The position numbers and the translations under genes are program-made. The notes below the pieces were generated by a model that did no database searches, was not told where the DNA came from, and saw only the letters and a list, made by a program, of their open reading frames with translations. Below, in pieces: positions 25,078 through 33,801 of a stretch of 64,000 nucleotides of DNA; positions within the stretch are counted from its first letter, which is position 1, and each line of letters starts with the position of its first letter. The stretch lies in assembly GCA_026986775.1 (NCBI GenBank), contig JALSNX010000026.1, positions 1 to 64,000 on the forward strand. Reading direction: 5' to 3'. Origin of the DNA: Caldifarciminota bacterium. Lineage in GTDB: Bacteria > Hydrothermota > Hydrothermia > UBA1063 > CAJXJZ01.

Positions 25078-26640
25078 ATGGCAAAACTCTTTGAATATCA
25101 GTCAAAAGAAATACTGAAGAAGTACGGTGTAAAGATACCGGAGGGAGGCATTGCAAAGACCGCAGATGAGGCGGTCAGTATAGCGGAAAAAATAGGATAT
25201 CCTGTGGTCATAAAGGTGCAGATATGGGAGACGGGAAGAAAGGGAAAAGGCGGTATAGCCTTCTGCGAAAACAAAGAATGTGTAAAAGAACACGCCGAAA
25301 AATTCCTTGGAAAAGAGTGGGGACAGTTTACTGTTGATACGGTTCTTGTAGAAAAGATGCTCCCTGTAAAGCAGGAACTCTTTGCAGGCTTCATAATTGA
25401 TGATGCTACAGCTCAGCCTGTTTTAATATTCTCAAGCATAGGTGGGTCGGGTATTGAAGAGATAGCCAGAGAACATCCTGATAAGGTTGCAAAGATGCAT
25501 ATTGACTATATAAGAGGACTTTACGCTTATCAGGCAAGGGAAGTTGCAAGAAAGGCAGGTATAAAGGGGAAAATACTCAATAAAATAGGCTCCACGCTCG
25601 CAAAACTCTATAAAGCCATGAAGGAATACGACGCAAGAAGCCTTGAGACCAATCCGCTTGCCATAACAGAAGATGGAGATGTGGTTGCGCTTGATGCCCA
25701 TATTGTGATTGACGATTACGGTGTTTACAGACACCCTGACCTCGGCATAGAGATAGCAAGAGAATTCCCAAGACCAGCAACAGAACTTGAAAAAATTGCA
25801 TGGAATGTGGAAAAGAACGATTACAGGGGAACATTCTACTTCATTCAGATGGTAACAGATGTGCCAAAAGATGGCAAACACATCGCATTTCATGGCGCAG
25901 GTGGCGGTGGTTCCATGATGAGTATGGATGCAGTTTTGAATGCAGGCTTTAAAATTGCCAACTTCACAGACACAAGCGGGAATCCGCCGGCATCAAAGGT
26001 TTACAGGGCAGCAAAAATAATCCTCTCACAGCCCAATGTTGTGGGATACTTCGCTTCGGGTTCAGGCGTGGCTTCTCAGGAGCAGTTCCATTCCGCAAGA
26101 GGGTTCGTTAAGGCATTTTTAGAGGACAATATTGATATTCCTGCAGTTCTGAGACTTGGGGGAAACTACGAAGAGGTGGCCGTTGAAATCCTCCACACAT
26201 ATTTAAAAGACCTTCCCGTTAAGGTTGAAGGTTACGGAAAAGACGATTCACCCGATTTCTGTGCAAACAGGTTAAAAGAATTAGTGGAAGAAAACGAAAG
26301 AAAGCCACACAGGGTTGTGCCCCATAAGGAATTTACCCCAAAGGGCACAGAGTATAAAATAGAGACAATGACAGGTGCCATTTACATAGACCACGAGGTT
26401 TGCAAAAATTGTGAGGAAAAGCCCTGTGTGAATGCCTGTCAGTACGATGTTATTGAACTTAAAGACGGAAAACCGGTTTTGAAAATAGACCCCGAGGAGG
26501 CAAAGAAAGGAAAATGTACGGAATGTCTTGCCTGTGAGATAGCATGTAAATTCCATGGAAAAGGTGCACTATACATACATCTTCCCATACCCGGACTTAG
26601 AGAATACAGGGAAAAAATCATCAAAAAACAGGGGGCATAA
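25078..26640 (+). CDS. Citryl-CoA synthetase-like beta/large subunit fused to a 2x[4Fe-4S] ferredoxin domain
   Basis: A 520-residue protein. Residues 1-410 follow the ATP-grasp plus CoA-ligase order of succinyl-CoA synthetase beta, ATP-citrate lyase N-part and CcsA (LFEYQSKEILKKYGV at 4-18, SLETNPLAI at 188-196, GAGGGGSMMSMDAV at 273-286, LRLGGNYEEVAVEIL). The block FTDTSGNPPASKVYRAAKIIL resembles the citrate-type enzymes. Residues about 432-505 are an added ferredoxin domain with C442-x2-C445-x4-C450-x3-C454 and C480-x2-C483-x2-C486-x3-C490, enough for two [4Fe-4S] clusters. The gene is followed by alpha-like and citryl-CoA lyase-like genes, so ATP-dependent citrate activation is the best reading. 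The ferredoxin fusion is not part of known Ccs or succinyl-CoA synthetase subunits and suggests an electron-transfer or redox-sensing role. That is inference. Confidence 0.8.
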   Translation: MAKLFEYQSKEILKKYGVKIPEGGIAKTADEAVSIAEKIGYPVVIKVQIWETGRKGKGGIAFCENKECVKEHAEKFLGKEWGQFTVDTVLVEKMLPVKQELFAGFIIDDATAQPVLIFSSIGGSGIEEIAREHPDKVAKMHIDYIRGLYAYQAREVARKAGIKGKILNKIGSTLAKLYKAMKEYDARSLETNPLAITEDGDVVALDAHIVIDDYGVYRHPDLGIEIAREFPRPATELEKIAWNVEKNDYRGTFYFIQMVTDVPKDGKHIAFHGAGGGGSMMSMDAVLNAGFKIANFTDTSGNPPASKVYRAAKIILSQPNVVGYFASGSGVASQEQFHSARGFVKAFLEDNIDIPAVLRLGGNYEEVAVEILHTYLKDLPVKVEGYGKDDSPDFCANRLKELVEENERKPHRVVPHKEFTPKGTEYKIETMTGAIYIDHEVCKNCEEKPCVNACQYDVIELKDGKPVLKIDPEEAKKGKCTECLACEIACKFHGKGALYIHLPIPGLREYREKIIKKQGA

Positions 26641-26642
26641 TC

Positions 26643-27539
26643 ATGGCTATCTTAATAGACGAAAACACAAGGGTTCTGGTTCAGGGCATTACTGGACGGG
26701 AAGGAAGAACAAGAACCCGTCTTATGAAAGAATACGGCACGAAGGTTGTAGCAGGAGTGACTCCAGGTAAAGGTGGGCAGGAGGTTGAAGGCATACCGGT
26801 TTATGATACGGTATTTGAGGCGTGGGAAAAAGAAGGCCCAATAGATGCCTCTGCCATATTCGTTCCCGCACCACTTGTAAAAGAGGCAGCCCTTGAGGCA
26901 ATTGAAGCAGGCATTAAACTTTTACTTTTAGTTCCTGACAGGGTACCCATACACGATGTGCTTGAAATTCATGCCTATGCCAGAGAAAAGGGAGCAAAGT
27001 TCATAGGCCCAAATACCCTCGGCATATTGAGTCCCGGCAAGGCTGTTATGGGTATGATTGGCGGAAGGGCCAAGTCTGCAAGGGAGTGGTTTAAGCCCGG
27101 GCCTGTTGGCGTGTCATCAAGAAGTGGTGGTATAACAAGTGCCATATCATACTATATTTCACAGGCAGGGCTTGGACAATCAACAATAGTGCATGTTGGC
27201 GGCGATGCAGTTGTTGGACTGCCTCATCCTGAGATAATGAAACTATTTGAAAAAGACCCGCAAACAGAGGTCATTGTTATGTTCGGAGAAATAGGGACAT
27301 CTCAGGAGGAGCGCGTTGCAGAACTCATTAAAAAAGGCGAACTCACAAAACCTCTTGTGGCCTTTATTGGTGGAAAGGCTGCACAAAAGGGCACAAGATT
27401 CTCACATGCAGGTGCCATTGTTGAAGGAAACAGGGGCTCATGGGAAAGCAAGGTAACAGCTTTGAAAGAAGCAGGTGCCATTGTAGTTGATAAGATAACA
27501 GACATACCAGAGGCCGTAAAAAAGGTTCTTGGAAAATAG
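26643..27539 (+). CDS. Citryl-CoA synthetase-like alpha/small subunit
   Basis: A 298-residue protein of the succinyl-CoA synthetase alpha/CcsB family. The CoA-binding Rossmann start is [18 protein letters not shown] (11-28), with [13 protein letters not shown] at 38-50. [13 protein letters not shown] at 121-133, [12 protein letters not shown] at 159-170 and [14 protein letters not shown] follow. The phospho-histidine is H255 in [11 protein letters not shown]. The site is complete, so the subunit should be catalytic. It begins 2 nt after the beta-like gene and ends 9 nt before the lyase gene. Succinyl-CoA synthetase is the main alternative, but the adjacent lyase favours citrate. Confidence 0.85.
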   Translation: MAILIDENTRVLVQGITGREGRTRTRLMKEYGTKVVAGVTPGKGGQEVEGIPVYDTVFEAWEKEGPIDASAIFVPAPLVKEAALEAIEAGIKLLLLVPDRVPIHDVLEIHAYAREKGAKFIGPNTLGILSPGKAVMGMIGGRAKSAREWFKPGPVGVSSRSGGITSAISYYISQAGLGQSTIVHVGGDAVVGLPHPEIMKLFEKDPQTEVIVMFGEIGTSQEERVAELIKKGELTKPLVAFIGGKAAQKGTRFSHAGAIVEGNRGSWESKVTALKEAGAIVVDKITDIPEAVKKVLGK

Positions 27540-27548
27540 GAGGGCAAA

Positions 27549-28325
27549 ATGGGTGATAATCACTGGACAACAAAAATAACAAAAATAGAACCCAATAAGA
27601 TTTATGTGAGAGGTTATAGAATTGACAAACTCATGGGGAAAATCTCCTTCCCCCAGGCCATCTATCTCATATTGAAAGGTGAACTTCCAGATGAAAATAC
27701 AGGGAAAATGATTGATGCCATTTTCGTATCATCCATTGACCACGGAGCAACTCCCCCATCCACCCTTGCTGCAAGAACCATAGCATCTACGGGAAGTCCC
27801 TTAAATGCAGCACTTGCCGGCGGCATTCTGGCCATCTACAAATGGCACGGAGGTGCCATAGAACAGGCAATGCACCATTATATAGATGTTCTTAACCTTG
27901 CAAAGGAAAAGGGTATATCCATTGAGGATGCTGCATTTGAATACACAAAAGACGCCCTTTCAAACAAAAGGAGGCTGTCCGGATTCGGTCACAGATACCA
28001 TACAAACGACCCAAGGACAACGAAACTCTTTGAAATAGCGAAAGAGACAGGATTCTACGGAGATTATGTAAAGGCAGCTTTATCAATCAAAGACGCCATA
28101 TACAAGATAAAAGGGAAAAACCTACCCATCAATGTTGACGGTGCCATTGGTGCCATACTGTGTGAAATGGGCTTTCCACCACAGTTAGGCAACGCCTTCT
28201 TCATAATAGCAAGGGTGCCAGGCATGATTGCCCATATCTATGAGGAACAGACAGAGCAAAAGCCCATGCGTAAAATAGACCCCATAGACCACGAATATAT
28301 CGGGGAGGTACACGATGAAGAATGA
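27549..28325 (+). CDS. Citryl-CoA lyase-like citrate synthase homologue
   Basis: A 258-residue short citrate-synthase-fold protein, far shorter than true citrate synthase (about 370-430) and close to the Hydrogenobacter-type citryl-CoA lyase and the C-terminal lyase part of ATP-citrate lyase. Motifs: VSSIDHGATPPSTLAARTIA (60-79), KWHGGAIEQAM (98-108; His100), SGFGHRYHTNDPRT (144-157; H148), INVDGAIGAIL (194-204; D198) and ARVPGMIAHIYEE (221-233). Together with the two preceding genes it would split citrate to acetyl-CoA and oxaloacetate by way of citryl-CoA, the key step of a reductive TCA cycle. SD is AGGAGGGC. Confidence 0.85.
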   Translation: MGDNHWTTKITKIEPNKIYVRGYRIDKLMGKISFPQAIYLILKGELPDENTGKMIDAIFVSSIDHGATPPSTLAARTIASTGSPLNAALAGGILAIYKWHGGAIEQAMHHYIDVLNLAKEKGISIEDAAFEYTKDALSNKRRLSGFGHRYHTNDPRTTKLFEIAKETGFYGDYVKAALSIKDAIYKIKGKNLPINVDGAIGAILCEMGFPPQLGNAFFIIARVPGMIAHIYEEQTEQKPMRKIDPIDHEYIGEVHDEE

Positions 28326-28851
28326 AATTTTAAAACTCTTTCCACGAATAAACGATATACAGGACAATGAACTCAAGGAAAAAACCATAAAATGCTGGGA
28401 AAGGGCAATTGAACTTTCACCCTTTGAACTTTCAGACCTTGACAGAATACCGTTTACACTCCTTCTGGAGGAGACAGACATAAGCCTTCTTAAGCATACA
28501 AATGCAGTAACAAACACCGCTATAAAAATTGCAGAGAGTTTTATAGAAAACTATGGGGATAAAAAACCTATAAACATGGACTGGGTCATATCCGGTGCCA
28601 TCCTTCACGATGTGGGCAAAGTTCTTGAATTTGAGAGGGATGAGAATGGAAAGGTTGTAAAAAGTTATCACGGAAAAAGGCTGAGACACCCTGTATCGGG
28701 CGGCATCATAGCAAGCGAAGTGGGACTTCCCCTTGAGGTTGTGCACATTATAGTGGCACACTCAAAGGAGGGCAATTTTACAAAGAGAATAACGGAGTCC
28801 TGGATTATCCATCACGCAGATTTTGTCAATTTTGAACCCTTCAAAGAATAA
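28315..28851 (+). CDS. HD-domain phosphohydrolase-like protein
   Basis: A 178-residue protein that overlaps the lyase gene by 11 nt and is therefore part of that operon. HD-family metal ligands are visible: KHTNAVTNTAIKIAE (His at about residue 62), GAILHDVGKVLEF (HD at about 100), KRLRHPVSGGIIA, and HIIVAHSKEG plus WIIHHADF. This matches small HD hydrolases of the YqeK/HDIG type, which act on nucleotides or cyclic nucleotides. A housekeeping or regulatory role for the citrate module is possible but not shown. Confidence 0.8.
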   Translation: MKNEILKLFPRINDIQDNELKEKTIKCWERAIELSPFELSDLDRIPFTLLLEETDISLLKHTNAVTNTAIKIAESFIENYGDKKPINMDWVISGAILHDVGKVLEFERDENGKVVKSYHGKRLRHPVSGGIIASEVGLPLEVVHIIVAHSKEGNFTKRITESWIIHHADFVNFEPFKE

Positions 28852-28880
28852 AAAAGGGGCCTGTAGCCCCTTTCACGTTT
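28847..28880. terminator. Bidirectional terminator between convergent genes
   Basis: The hairpin AAAGGGGC-CTGTA-GCCCCTTT (28853-28873) has a T-rich tail on both strands: TTTCACGTTTTTA on the plus strand and TTTTTTATT on the minus strand. It separates the HD gene (plus) from the unknown gene ending at 28905 (minus). Confidence 0.8.
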
Positions 28881-28904
28881 TTATTTCATTTTCTCCTTTA
28901 CAGA

Positions 28905-29546
28905 CTAAGTATGTCTGAAAATATACCCTAAAAGTGACCTATTCTCTTTTCTGGAAAGTATGTATGCTTTAACAAGCGTAATATAGCTATTATTCTGAGG
29001 AAGATAATCTATAAGAAATTCCATTTTCTCAACTTTTCTGCGCTCTTCCTTTCCTTTGCACTCACGAGATATAATTCTTATGTACGGAAATGAGGTAGCA
29101 TCATCCCAAGGAACTTCAATCTCCCATATCCATTCATGGTGTTTTAGAAAAAGAGCGTTCCTTATCTTTTCTGCATCATCCTTAATCTTATCGACATACG
29201 GAGAATTTGAGATAGGTAAGGGAAAATCCTGTAAAATTTTAGAAAGTTTTATAAGCCTATCTGATAGGGAAGGTAGTAGAACGCCTATATTAGTATGTTT
29301 AAACGAGTCACCCACGAGTACAGCCCAGAAATTTTCACCAGCAAGGTCTTTTAATCTATTTTCTAAAATATCCAGCTCTAAGAGACTATCAATTTTTTCT
29401 TTTACACTAAATCTCAGAACAATGTGCTGGCCTGCTTCGGGAAGCACAATGTATTCTTGAAGATTTACATTGTAAGACAAATTGAAAGAAATCTTTTTAA
29501 GTACGTTCTCTATTTCCCTTCTTAACTGGTGCGTGACAAATAGCAT
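28905..29546 (-). CDS. Protein of unknown function, 213 aa
   Basis: I do not recognise this family. The protein is soluble, with no signal peptide. An N-terminal alpha/beta part (REIENVLKKISFNLSYNVN, IVLPEAGQHIVLRFSV) is followed by a helical middle and WIWEIEVPWDDATSFPYIRI, which looks like a beta strand pair. Many charged residues and single aromatics fit a cytoplasmic protein. The ATG directly follows the stop codon of the upstream GNAT gene with no gap, so the two are co-translated. It could be a partner or substrate of that acetyltransferase; this is only a guess from position. Confidence 0.6.
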   Translation of the reverse strand: MLFVTHQLRREIENVLKKISFNLSYNVNLQEYIVLPEAGQHIVLRFSVKEKIDSLLELDILENRLKDLAGENFWAVLVGDSFKHTNIGVLLPSLSDRLIKLSKILQDFPLPISNSPYVDKIKDDAEKIRNALFLKHHEWIWEIEVPWDDATSFPYIRIISRECKGKEERRKVEKMEFLIDYLPQNNSYITLVKAYILSRKENRSLLGYIFRHT

Positions 29547-30149
29547 TTACAAACTCTTTTTCATCCTGTAGAAAGAAAGTATTTCTTCTTTGTTTAAAGC
29601 AATGGTAAATTCTTTATCTACTTCGTACCCAAGTTTCTTATACAAAGAGATAGCCGGAACATTATCTTTTTCAACATCAAGAACCATTCTTTTTATTTTT
29701 CTTTTAACAGCATAATTTTCAGATTCAATCATGAGCCTTCTACCAATACCCCTTCCTCTGTATTCTGGATAAACTGCCACATTGCTTATATAAAACTCAT
29801 CCTTTTCTAACTTTCCAACTGTATTATTGAAATTAAGTAAAACTTTAATATTCCTGAGCAGGTAAAAACCTGAATACTTAAACAGTAAAAGACCGGTTCT
29901 GAAATTTTCCCTTTTCTTGGTTTCGTAGTCATATCCTAACAGCATTCCCGCAAGTTCTCCATTATATTCAGCGATATAAACGTGTTCAAAACTGAAAAGA
30001 TTGTAACGCAAGGAAAATAAACTCTCTAACGTATATTCTATCCTCTTCCCGAACAGGGTATGAAAATAAGGAGCGGACATCAAAATAAGTTGAGCAAATA
30101 CCTTGCTTTCTTCATGAGTAGGACCACCTTTTATTATTTTAATACCCAT
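29547..30149 (-). CDS. GNAT-family N-acetyltransferase
   Basis: A 200-residue acetyltransferase. The core is at about 110-180: FYISNVAVYPEYRGRGIG (acetyl-CoA-binding R/Q-x-x-G-x-G/A motif as RGRGIGRRL), then RMVLDVEKDNVPAISLYKKLGYEV, typical of the C-terminal part. The N-terminal 100 residues are less conserved, with YIAEYNGELAGMLLGYDYE as the usual beta hairpin. The substrate is unknown. The upstream region has a possible TATACT -10 box about 16 nt before the ATG and no clear SD. Confidence 0.85.
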   Translation of the reverse strand: MGIKIIKGGPTHEESKVFAQLILMSAPYFHTLFGKRIEYTLESLFSLRYNLFSFEHVYIAEYNGELAGMLLGYDYETKKRENFRTGLLLFKYSGFYLLRNIKVLLNFNNTVGKLEKDEFYISNVAVYPEYRGRGIGRRLMIESENYAVKRKIKRMVLDVEKDNVPAISLYKKLGYEVDKEFTIALNKEEILSFYRMKKSL

Positions 30150-30221
30150 CGCGAGTAAACCTGTTAGTATAAAATAGTATATAAACCTATGGTAGAAAAA
30201 TCAAATATCCGATTTTTCATC

Positions 30222-30251
30222 TTGACAGTCCACAAACTAAGGATTATATAT
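30222..30251 (+). promoter_or_regulatory. Promoter of tmRNA
   Basis: TTGACA at 30222-30227 is followed after 17-18 nt by an AT-only -10 (TTATAT at 30245 or TATATA at 30246-30251). A start near 30258 leaves about 30 nt of 5' leader to be removed from the mature tmRNA, which begins at 30287. Confidence 0.7.
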
Positions 30252-30286
30252 AAAAAACCTTGAGGGTGTATAGCTCTTTGAAAAAG

Positions 30287-30629
30287 GGGGCGTATGGACT
30301 CGACGGGGCCAGAAGGCCTCCGAAAGTGCATGCAGGGTGTGGGACCCTTAAACCCACAGAAATAACTGCCAACACAAATTACGCACTGGCTGCCTAAATA
30401 AAGAGCAGCCCGTCCCCCGAAAGGCTCCACCCACTTTCGGGCAGGGCGTCATAGAGGGTGGAAACCCCATATGGCATTTCCGGTCTGCCATATGGTGGTC
30501 TTTACGACCGGACTCTGGCTCTTTTGACCTGCCCGTGGGTCAGAGTCAGAGTATAAACACGGGCTAAGCATGTAGGGCTTTCGGAGGCCGGGCAACCGGA
30601 CGCGGGTTCGATTCCCGCCGCCTCCACCA
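30287..30629 (+). ncRNA. ssrA: tmRNA (transfer-messenger RNA)
   Basis: A 343-nt tmRNA. The 5' end GGGGGCG pairs with CGCCTCC at the 3' end, and the T arm is GCGGG-TTCGATT-CCCGC. The discriminator A and CCA (30627-30629) are encoded. The conserved GACTCGACGGGGCC follows the 5' acceptor. The tag frame is 30369-30395, stop TAA 30396-30398, and encodes ANTNYALAA. The tag ends in the usual ALAA degron-like sequence. Several hairpins between 30405 and 30530 fit the pseudoknot region. The molecule rescues stalled ribosomes and marks the partial products for proteolysis. Confidence 0.97.
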
Positions 30630-30631
30630 TT

Positions 30632-32104
30632 TTAATTGTCCAGTTTAAAGGATTTTTTTGATATATAGAGGTTAAGCAGGTACCCCAGCACCAAGAACAA
30701 AACAATTGTGACCTTAAGAAAACAAAAGGAGTGTATCTTATATAGAAAATTGAAAAATCCAGCAGCCATAGGGACCAAAACAAAAGAAACAAAAAGTTCT
30801 TTCAGTGAATTAATACCCCTTTCAAATCCTGCACGTGAAAAAAGCATTGATGGGCGAACTATAAGAAGTAATTGCATGAAGAAATAGCTTACCACTAAAC
30901 CATATATTGTTGGCAATATCGCATTTGTTAAATGAATTCCTTTGAAGAGAAAAACGACAAGAACAAAAACTCCGTATGGAATCACAATATATAAAAATCC
31001 AGCATTCAGCCCCATTGCAATGATATCTCCGTTCAACAGGGGAGCTTTCTTAAGCATCCATGCAGCTTTATACGAGTCACTGATAAAAAGCCCAAGTGAA
31101 GCTATTACACTCATAAATACAAGTGTCCATACACCAAAGAAAATGATGCTTCGGGCGTCCTTATTAAAACTCCACAAAAACAATACAACCATGTTGATTA
31201 TAGTAGGAGCAATAAGCGTTCTTTTGGTTATTCTGCTTCTTGCAAGATGTGTCAGTACAAGGGCATAAATCCCCCTTTTTTTCCGGTTTTTTACCAGAAG
31301 AAATCTCTCCAGCTCTTTTACCTTATCGTCTTTTTTAGTCTCTTTCTCATTAAATCCTAAAAGTAATGCAGCAAGAAGGGGAAATACTATATATAGAGCC
31401 GCTGCTATGAGGTTTCCAACGCTAAAGTGCCGGGTGATATCTACAAAGACAGCAAAGGGCATAATCCTGAACCATACGTTAGTGCTCACTGTGCCTGAGT
31501 CTATAGCATCAAGCAGTGGTGCAAGGTTAGGGGAAAAGGCAAAAATAAGACCAAAGAATATTCCAAGTGCTATCTGTATTTTTGCAACTACATCAGCAGA
31601 ATCTGAACCTCTAAAAATGCGTAACAACAGCGCATATATAAACATTGCAAATGCCACACTGAAAAACGTACTTAACAGTAAAGCAAAGAACACCCGGTAA
31701 AAAGGTAAAATCGTTCTTGCCCATATGTAAGCCCCTATAGAATGTCCTGAAAAAGCAACCACAGTAAATATAATTCCGAAAAGACCTATTAGAAGTCCTT
31801 TTGCGGTGTAATATTCTTTATCCAACACAGGAAGTCTCTTAACAATTCTTATATCTTCCTCAAAAAAAATAAAGTGCTTGAGTTCAAAGATAAAACTCAT
31901 TAAAAGATACAGAAAAAAGGTGAATGTAAGAGCGAAAATACCTGTCTGGACTTTGACACGCCTGTAAAGAATAGCCATGAAAAATGCAACAACAAACAGG
32001 GAGATAAAATACAGAATCTCTGCCTTTCTTCGTATCTTCCTTCTACCCTTAAAAAATAGTGTAATATCCTTGTAAAATAAGGTTAAAATCCGCTTAAAAG
32101 ACAT
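30632..32104 (-). CDS. ABC-2-type exporter permease
   Basis: A 490-residue membrane protein with about 12 hydrophobic segments and a basic cytoplasmic N-terminus (FKRILTLFYKDITLFFKGRRKIRRKAE). Two similar halves of about six helices are joined by a charged loop (NEKETKKDDKVKELERF). This resembles putative ABC exporter permeases rather than importers. It is 1 nt downstream of the ATPase gene (minus strand), so the two form a complete exporter. The substrate is unknown. Its stop codon is 2 nt from the tmRNA 3' end on the opposite strand. Confidence 0.8.
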   Translation of the reverse strand: MSFKRILTLFYKDITLFFKGRRKIRRKAEILYFISLFVVAFFMAILYRRVKVQTGIFALTFTFFLYLLMSFIFELKHFIFFEEDIRIVKRLPVLDKEYYTAKGLLIGLFGIIFTVVAFSGHSIGAYIWARTILPFYRVFFALLLSTFFSVAFAMFIYALLLRIFRGSDSADVVAKIQIALGIFFGLIFAFSPNLAPLLDAIDSGTVSTNVWFRIMPFAVFVDITRHFSVGNLIAAALYIVFPLLAALLLGFNEKETKKDDKVKELERFLLVKNRKKRGIYALVLTHLARSRITKRTLIAPTIINMVVLFLWSFNKDARSIIFFGVWTLVFMSVIASLGLFISDSYKAAWMLKKAPLLNGDIIAMGLNAGFLYIVIPYGVFVLVVFLFKGIHLTNAILPTIYGLVVSYFFMQLLLIVRPSMLFSRAGFERGINSLKELFVSFVLVPMAAGFFNFLYKIHSFCFLKVTIVLFLVLGYLLNLYISKKSFKLDN

Positions 32105-32105
32105 T

Positions 32106-32876
32106 TTAAAGAAGCTTTTTGGCTTTCTCTACTCTTTCTGATAGAACATCTTTTCCTGTAAGTTGAGTGAAAAACTCCTCAAGAGTTGACATTTTCATAA
32201 TCTCATCCATGGTTCCCTGTGCTATAACATTTCCCTTATCAATAATGACCACTCTATCACAGACCTTTTCTATAACCTCAAGTATATGTGAAGAAAACAG
32301 AATGGCTTTCCCTTTATTCCTGAGGTCTTTAATAATTTCGCGAACTATAATGGTTGACTCAGCATCCATACTGGCAAGCGGCTCATCAAGTAAGAGTATT
32401 TCAGGGTCTGTCATAACTGTGAGAATGAAAAGTAATTTCTGTTTCATCCCTTTAGAAAAACCGTAAATCTGTCTGTTTAGATAGTCTGAAAGTCCGAAAA
32501 CTTCAAGAAGTTCATATGCCACTTTCTTCCTCTTTTCATCAAGCCCATAAATGTTATAGTAAAAATTAACTATTTCCTCTACTGTAAAATGCTCATAAAT
32601 TGAGGCATCTTCCGGAAGATAGCCAAGTTTGAGTTTGTAATTTAAATCAGAGGTGGGCTCAATGAGCTGGCCATTAAACAGTATCTCTCCAGATGTTTTT
32701 GTGATAACCCCACCAAGTATATTCAATGTTGTTGTTTTGCCTGCACCATTTGGGCCAAGATAACCCAGTATTTCTCCACTATTGAGGGTAAAATTAACAC
32801 CCCTAAGCGCTACAAATTGGCCATATGATTTCTTTAAATTTACTACTTCAAGTACTGATTCAGATGAAGAGTGCAC
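32106..32876 (-). CDS. ABC exporter ATP-binding protein
   Basis: A 256-residue ATPase. Walker A is LGPNGAGKTTTLN (about 37-49), the Q-loop region is LGYLPEDASIYEHFTVEE, the signature is GFSKGMKQKLLF (about 138), and Walker B is ILLLDEPLASMDAE. The H-loop follows in LFSSHILEVIEKV. The signature SKGMKQ is typical of the bacitracin/ABC-2 exporter class. It pairs with the permease 1 nt downstream. The start is GTG within the last codons of prs (17-nt overlap). Confidence 0.92.
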   Translation of the reverse strand: MHSSSESVLEVVNLKKSYGQFVALRGVNFTLNSGEILGYLGPNGAGKTTTLNILGGVITKTSGEILFNGQLIEPTSDLNYKLKLGYLPEDASIYEHFTVEEIVNFYYNIYGLDEKRKKVAYELLEVFGLSDYLNRQIYGFSKGMKQKLLFILTVMTDPEILLLDEPLASMDAESTIIVREIIKDLRNKGKAILFSSHILEVIEKVCDRVVIIDKGNVIAQGTMDEIMKMSTLEEFFTQLTGKDVLSERVEKAKKLL

Positions 32877-33801
32877 TTACTGATTCCTCTTTATGAATTC
32901 TTCTTATGGCCTCTGCTAAGAGTGGAGCGACAGAAAGAATTTTGAGTTTTTTCATATTAAATTCTTTCCTGTGTTCAATGGAATTTGTTATAACCACCTC
33001 CTCTACCGGTGCTCTGCAGAGTTTTTCCACTGCATTGTCTGAAAACAGAGCATGTGCTGCTGCCACCCTTATCTCAAGTGCACCCAGTTCTTTTAATCTA
33101 TTGGCAGCCACAACTATTGTGTTGCCTGTGTCTATTATATCATCAAGAATTAAAAGTTTTTTACCTTCCACTGTACCTATAACATTGAGTACCTCAGCAA
33201 CATTGGGCTCAGGTCGCCTTTTGTCTATGAGTGCAAGTGGAAGGTTACCAAGTTTTCTTGCGATTGCCCGTGCTCTTTTGGTGGCTCCCACATCGGGGGC
33301 AACAACGGTCCATATTGAAGGGTCCAGCTCCCCAAAATACTCTTTTATTACAGGAGTTACAAAGAGGTTATCAACAGGAATATCAAAAAATCCCTGTATC
33401 TGGTCAGCATGGAGGTCAAGGGTTAAAACCCTGTTTACTCCTACTACCTGAATCAGGTCTGCCATTACCTTGGCTGATATGGGAACTCTTGGCTGGTCTT
33501 TTCTATCCTGTCTTGCATAGCCAAAATAAGGTATAACTGCTGTTATTCTTTTTGCTGAAGCCCTCTTTGCAGCATCAGCCAGAAGTAAAAGCTCAAGTAG
33601 ATTGTCAGCCGGGGGATTTGTTGACTGTATAATAAAAACATCGGAGCCTCTAATATTCTCCTTTATCTGAACACGGATTTCGCCGTCCTTGAATTTCGTT
33701 ACAAGAACATCTGTAAGTTTAACTCCAAGATGACGGGAAATTTCCTCCGCCAGTCTGGCGGAGGCATTGCCGTGTATAAGGGTTATACCCTTTGCTTTCA
33801 T
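32860..33801 (-). CDS. prs: Ribose-phosphate pyrophosphokinase
   Basis: A 313-residue PRPP synthetase that makes the precursor of nucleotides, NAD, His and Trp. Class I motifs: NASARLAEEISRHLG at the start, FIIQSTNPPADNLLELLLL, PYFGYARQDRKDQPRVPISAK (ATP loop), DLHADQIQGFFDIPVDN, DVGATKRARAIA and the PRPP loop LLILDDIIDTGNTIV. Length and all loops are normal. It overlaps hppA by 4 nt. Pairing with hppA makes sense because PRPP-using reactions release pyrophosphate; that link is inference. Confidence 0.97.
   Translation of the reverse strand: MKAKGITLIHGNASARLAEEISRHLGVKLTDVLVTKFKDGEIRVQIKENIRGSDVFIIQSTNPPADNLLELLLLADAAKRASAKRITAVIPYFGYARQDRKDQPRVPISAKVMADLIQVVGVNRVLTLDLHADQIQGFFDIPVDNLFVTPVIKEYFGELDPSIWTVVAPDVGATKRARAIARKLGNLPLALIDKRRPEPNVAEVLNVIGTVEGKKLLILDDIIDTGNTIVVAANRLKELGALEIRVAAAHALFSDNAVEKLCRAPVEEVVITNSIEHRKEFNMKKLKILSVAPLLAEAIRRIHKEESVSALFI

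Noticed and set aside
30164-30430. Open frame antisense to tmRNA
   Set aside because: It lies across the tmRNA promoter and 5' half; it is a by-product of the RNA sequence.
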